Part shown: positions 63,881 to 64,000 of the stretch, piece after piece | How positions within the stretch are numbered: the stretch's first letter is position 1 | How the letters are laid out: each line of letters starts with the position of its first letter | Assembly: GCA_021838785.1 (NCBI GenBank) | Contig: JAKCCV010000017.1 | Coordinates: 1-64,000, forward strand | Direction of reading: 5' to 3' | From: Acidobacteriota bacterium | GTDB lineage: Bacteria; Acidobacteriota; Terriglobia; UBA7540 | Length of the DNA: 64,000 nucleotides | Notes under the pieces: model-generated | Database searches by the model: none | What the model was told of the DNA's origin: nothing | The model's input: only the letters and a program-made list of their open reading frames with translations | Made by a program: the position numbers and the translations under genes

Positions 63881-64000
63881 GTGATTGATCTTCTATCCTC
63901 TATTTTAGATGCGATTGTCGCCCTCACGCTGCTCTGGGCAATTTTTCGAGCATTGAGGAACTTGTTCGGCGGCCCGGCGCGAACCTTTGTGGGCTCCAAA
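63881..64000 (+). CDS. Membrane protein, N-terminal part only
   Basis: The frame is open from a GTG at 63881 to the right edge, giving 40 residues. It begins VIDLLSSILDAIVALTLLWAIF, one membrane helix, followed by a basic RALRNLFGGPARTF segment. That looks like a small integral membrane protein. No good ribosome binding site is visible, so the start is uncertain and the family cannot be named. Confidence 0.5.
   Translation, partial: MIDLLSSILDAIVALTLLWAIFRALRNLFGGPARTFVGSK

Overview
The window is about 60% GC, densely packed with genes, and reads as a chromosomal segment of a free-living aerobic Gram-negative bacterium. Several gene families point to Acidobacteriota: a Tat-type gluconate-dehydrogenase subunit 3/GMC oxidoreductase pair, a large secreted M16 peptidase, an LssY_C protein, an alternative complex III-like cluster, and a Cus operon with a small Cys-rich leader protein. 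The phylum assignment is inference from gene content. No rRNA, tRNA, CRISPR array, insertion sequence or phage gene was seen.

Layout. 1-182: truncated secreted protein (minus strand) with its own promoter. 0.5-3.7 kb: argR-argG-argH. 3.8-7.5 kb: a small unknown protein, a secreted LssY_C protein, a PP2C phosphatase and a DHH phosphoesterase. 7.8-10.9 kb: cysM-mec-cysO-moeZ, a complete set for cysteine synthesis through a protein thiocarboxylate, in which the carrier has an eight-residue tail after its GlyGly. 11.4-13.8 kb: two-gene sugar/alcohol dehydrogenase with a possible FeS motif. 13.8-18.7 kb: M16 peptidase, stand-alone receiver-like protein, enolase-superfamily enzyme. 18.8-23.4 kb: GldA/GldF/GldG-type ABC system plus a DUF4340 protein. 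23.7-24.4 kb: SDR oxidoreductase. 24.5-30.6 kb: ACIII-like cluster actA-B1-B2-C-D-E with a sigma70-like promoter. 30.7-32.7 kb: pncB-pncA. 33-37.4 kb: small CxxC protein, GH27 alpha-galactosidase, patatin, protoporphyrinogen oxidase. 37.4-52.1 kb: complete 13-gene nuoA-N operon (nuoCD fused) with a near-consensus promoter. 52.2-55.3 kb: clan GH-A glycosidase and carboxylesterase. 55.6-63.1 kb: Cys-rich protein, tandem PH-like protein, cusC, cusB, cusA. 63.2-63.8 kb: divergent TPR protein. 63.9-64.0 kb: a second truncated gene.

How the parts fit. Nuo (NADH to quinone) and the Act-like complex (quinol to cytochrome c) together would form most of an aerobic electron chain. No terminal oxidase or ActF is present here. 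Nearby hemY supplies haem and pncB/pncA supply NAD. The strongest candidates for new biology are the tailed CysO carrier with its JAMM peptidase, the ACIII-like MopB subunit that keeps an N-terminal Cys cluster motif, and the Cys-rich plus tandem PH-like proteins that begin the Cus operon behind an overlapping divergent promoter.
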